Shown piece by piece: positions 28,971 to 29,023 of a stretch of 29,023 bases of DNA. The stretch lies in IMG/VR virus record IMGVR_UViG_3300046787_000397, positions 1-29,023 of that record; one strand, given 5' to 3'. A program made the position numbers and the translations under genes. Each line of letters begins with the position of its first letter. Within the stretch, counting starts at the first letter, position 1. Below the pieces are notes generated by a model. That model was given only the letters and a program-made list of their open reading frames with translations. It ran no database searches and was not told where the DNA came from. Source of the DNA: a virus.

Positions 28971-29023
28971 TTCCTAGCCATTTACAGGCGTTCTAAGCGG
29001 TGTATATATAAAAACTGTATATT

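Noticed and set aside
1-29023. CRISPR array, tRNA, rRNA, insertion sequence, integrase
   Set aside because: No regularly spaced direct repeats, tRNA cloverleaf, transposase or recombinase was recognised in this window.

Overview
The window is one end-region of a tailed double-stranded DNA bacteriophage genome, or of a prophage or metagenomic contig of one. A near-complete virion module lies on the minus strand and reads right to left: terminase small and large subunits, portal, scaffold, HK97-type major capsid, decoration proteins, head-tail adaptor, a large nozzle-like tail protein, several fibre or receptor-binding proteins, internal/ejection-type proteins and a lysis module ending in an amidase cut by the left edge. 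There is no tape measure, major tail tube or baseplate set. The adaptor, nozzle and ejection-protein-like genes suggest a short-tailed (podovirus-like) particle. The host cannot be named. Translation is standard code with TGA used as stop, Shine-Dalgarno (SD) sequences are frequent, and the lysin implies a peptidoglycan-containing host.

Layout. Positions 26948-27301 hold a putative ribbon-helix-helix regulator. Positions 20868-26897 form the packaging/accessory block: TerS-like protein, C5-cytosine methyltransferase, a tiny membrane peptide, a GroES-like co-chaperonin, a divergent GroEL, small zinc and membrane proteins, and a gpA-type terminase. Positions 13581-20807 hold portal, scaffold, capsid, decoration and coiled-coil proteins. 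Positions 4710-13580 hold fibres, adaptor and nozzle. Positions 1-4614 hold ejection-type proteins and lysis genes. To the right, 27338-27981 is an AT-rich control region with dyads, one GC-rich island, and promoters facing both ways. Beyond it, a few very small plus-strand genes end at a clear terminator (28891-28918). These look like the start of an early region.

The most unusual feature is a family of six short elements, each heading one minus-strand transcription unit (heads at portal, capsid, 13871, 11434, 9010 and 4614). Each has a TATAAT-like -10 box, 6-7 nt, the heptamer AGAGGA(C/T), then a C-run/G-run hairpin of different sequence but the same form, then a T/A-rich tract. The hairpin plus T tract looks like an intrinsic terminator but lies just downstream of the promoter and upstream of the gene. 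In three cases the gene has no other Shine-Dalgarno and its ATG is 10-11 nt after the hairpin. The core CAGAGG returns as AACAGAGGT five times in the right-hand noncoding region. This may be a phage-wide leader controlling transcription elongation, mRNA stability or translation.

Genes are tightly packed, with many ATGA, GTGA and TAATG stop/start overlaps, implying translational coupling. The phage carries its own GroES/GroEL pair between methyltransferase and terminase, probably to fold its virion proteins. Tandem paralogous fibre genes share a nearly identical shaft and differ at the C-terminus, as expected for host-range variation.
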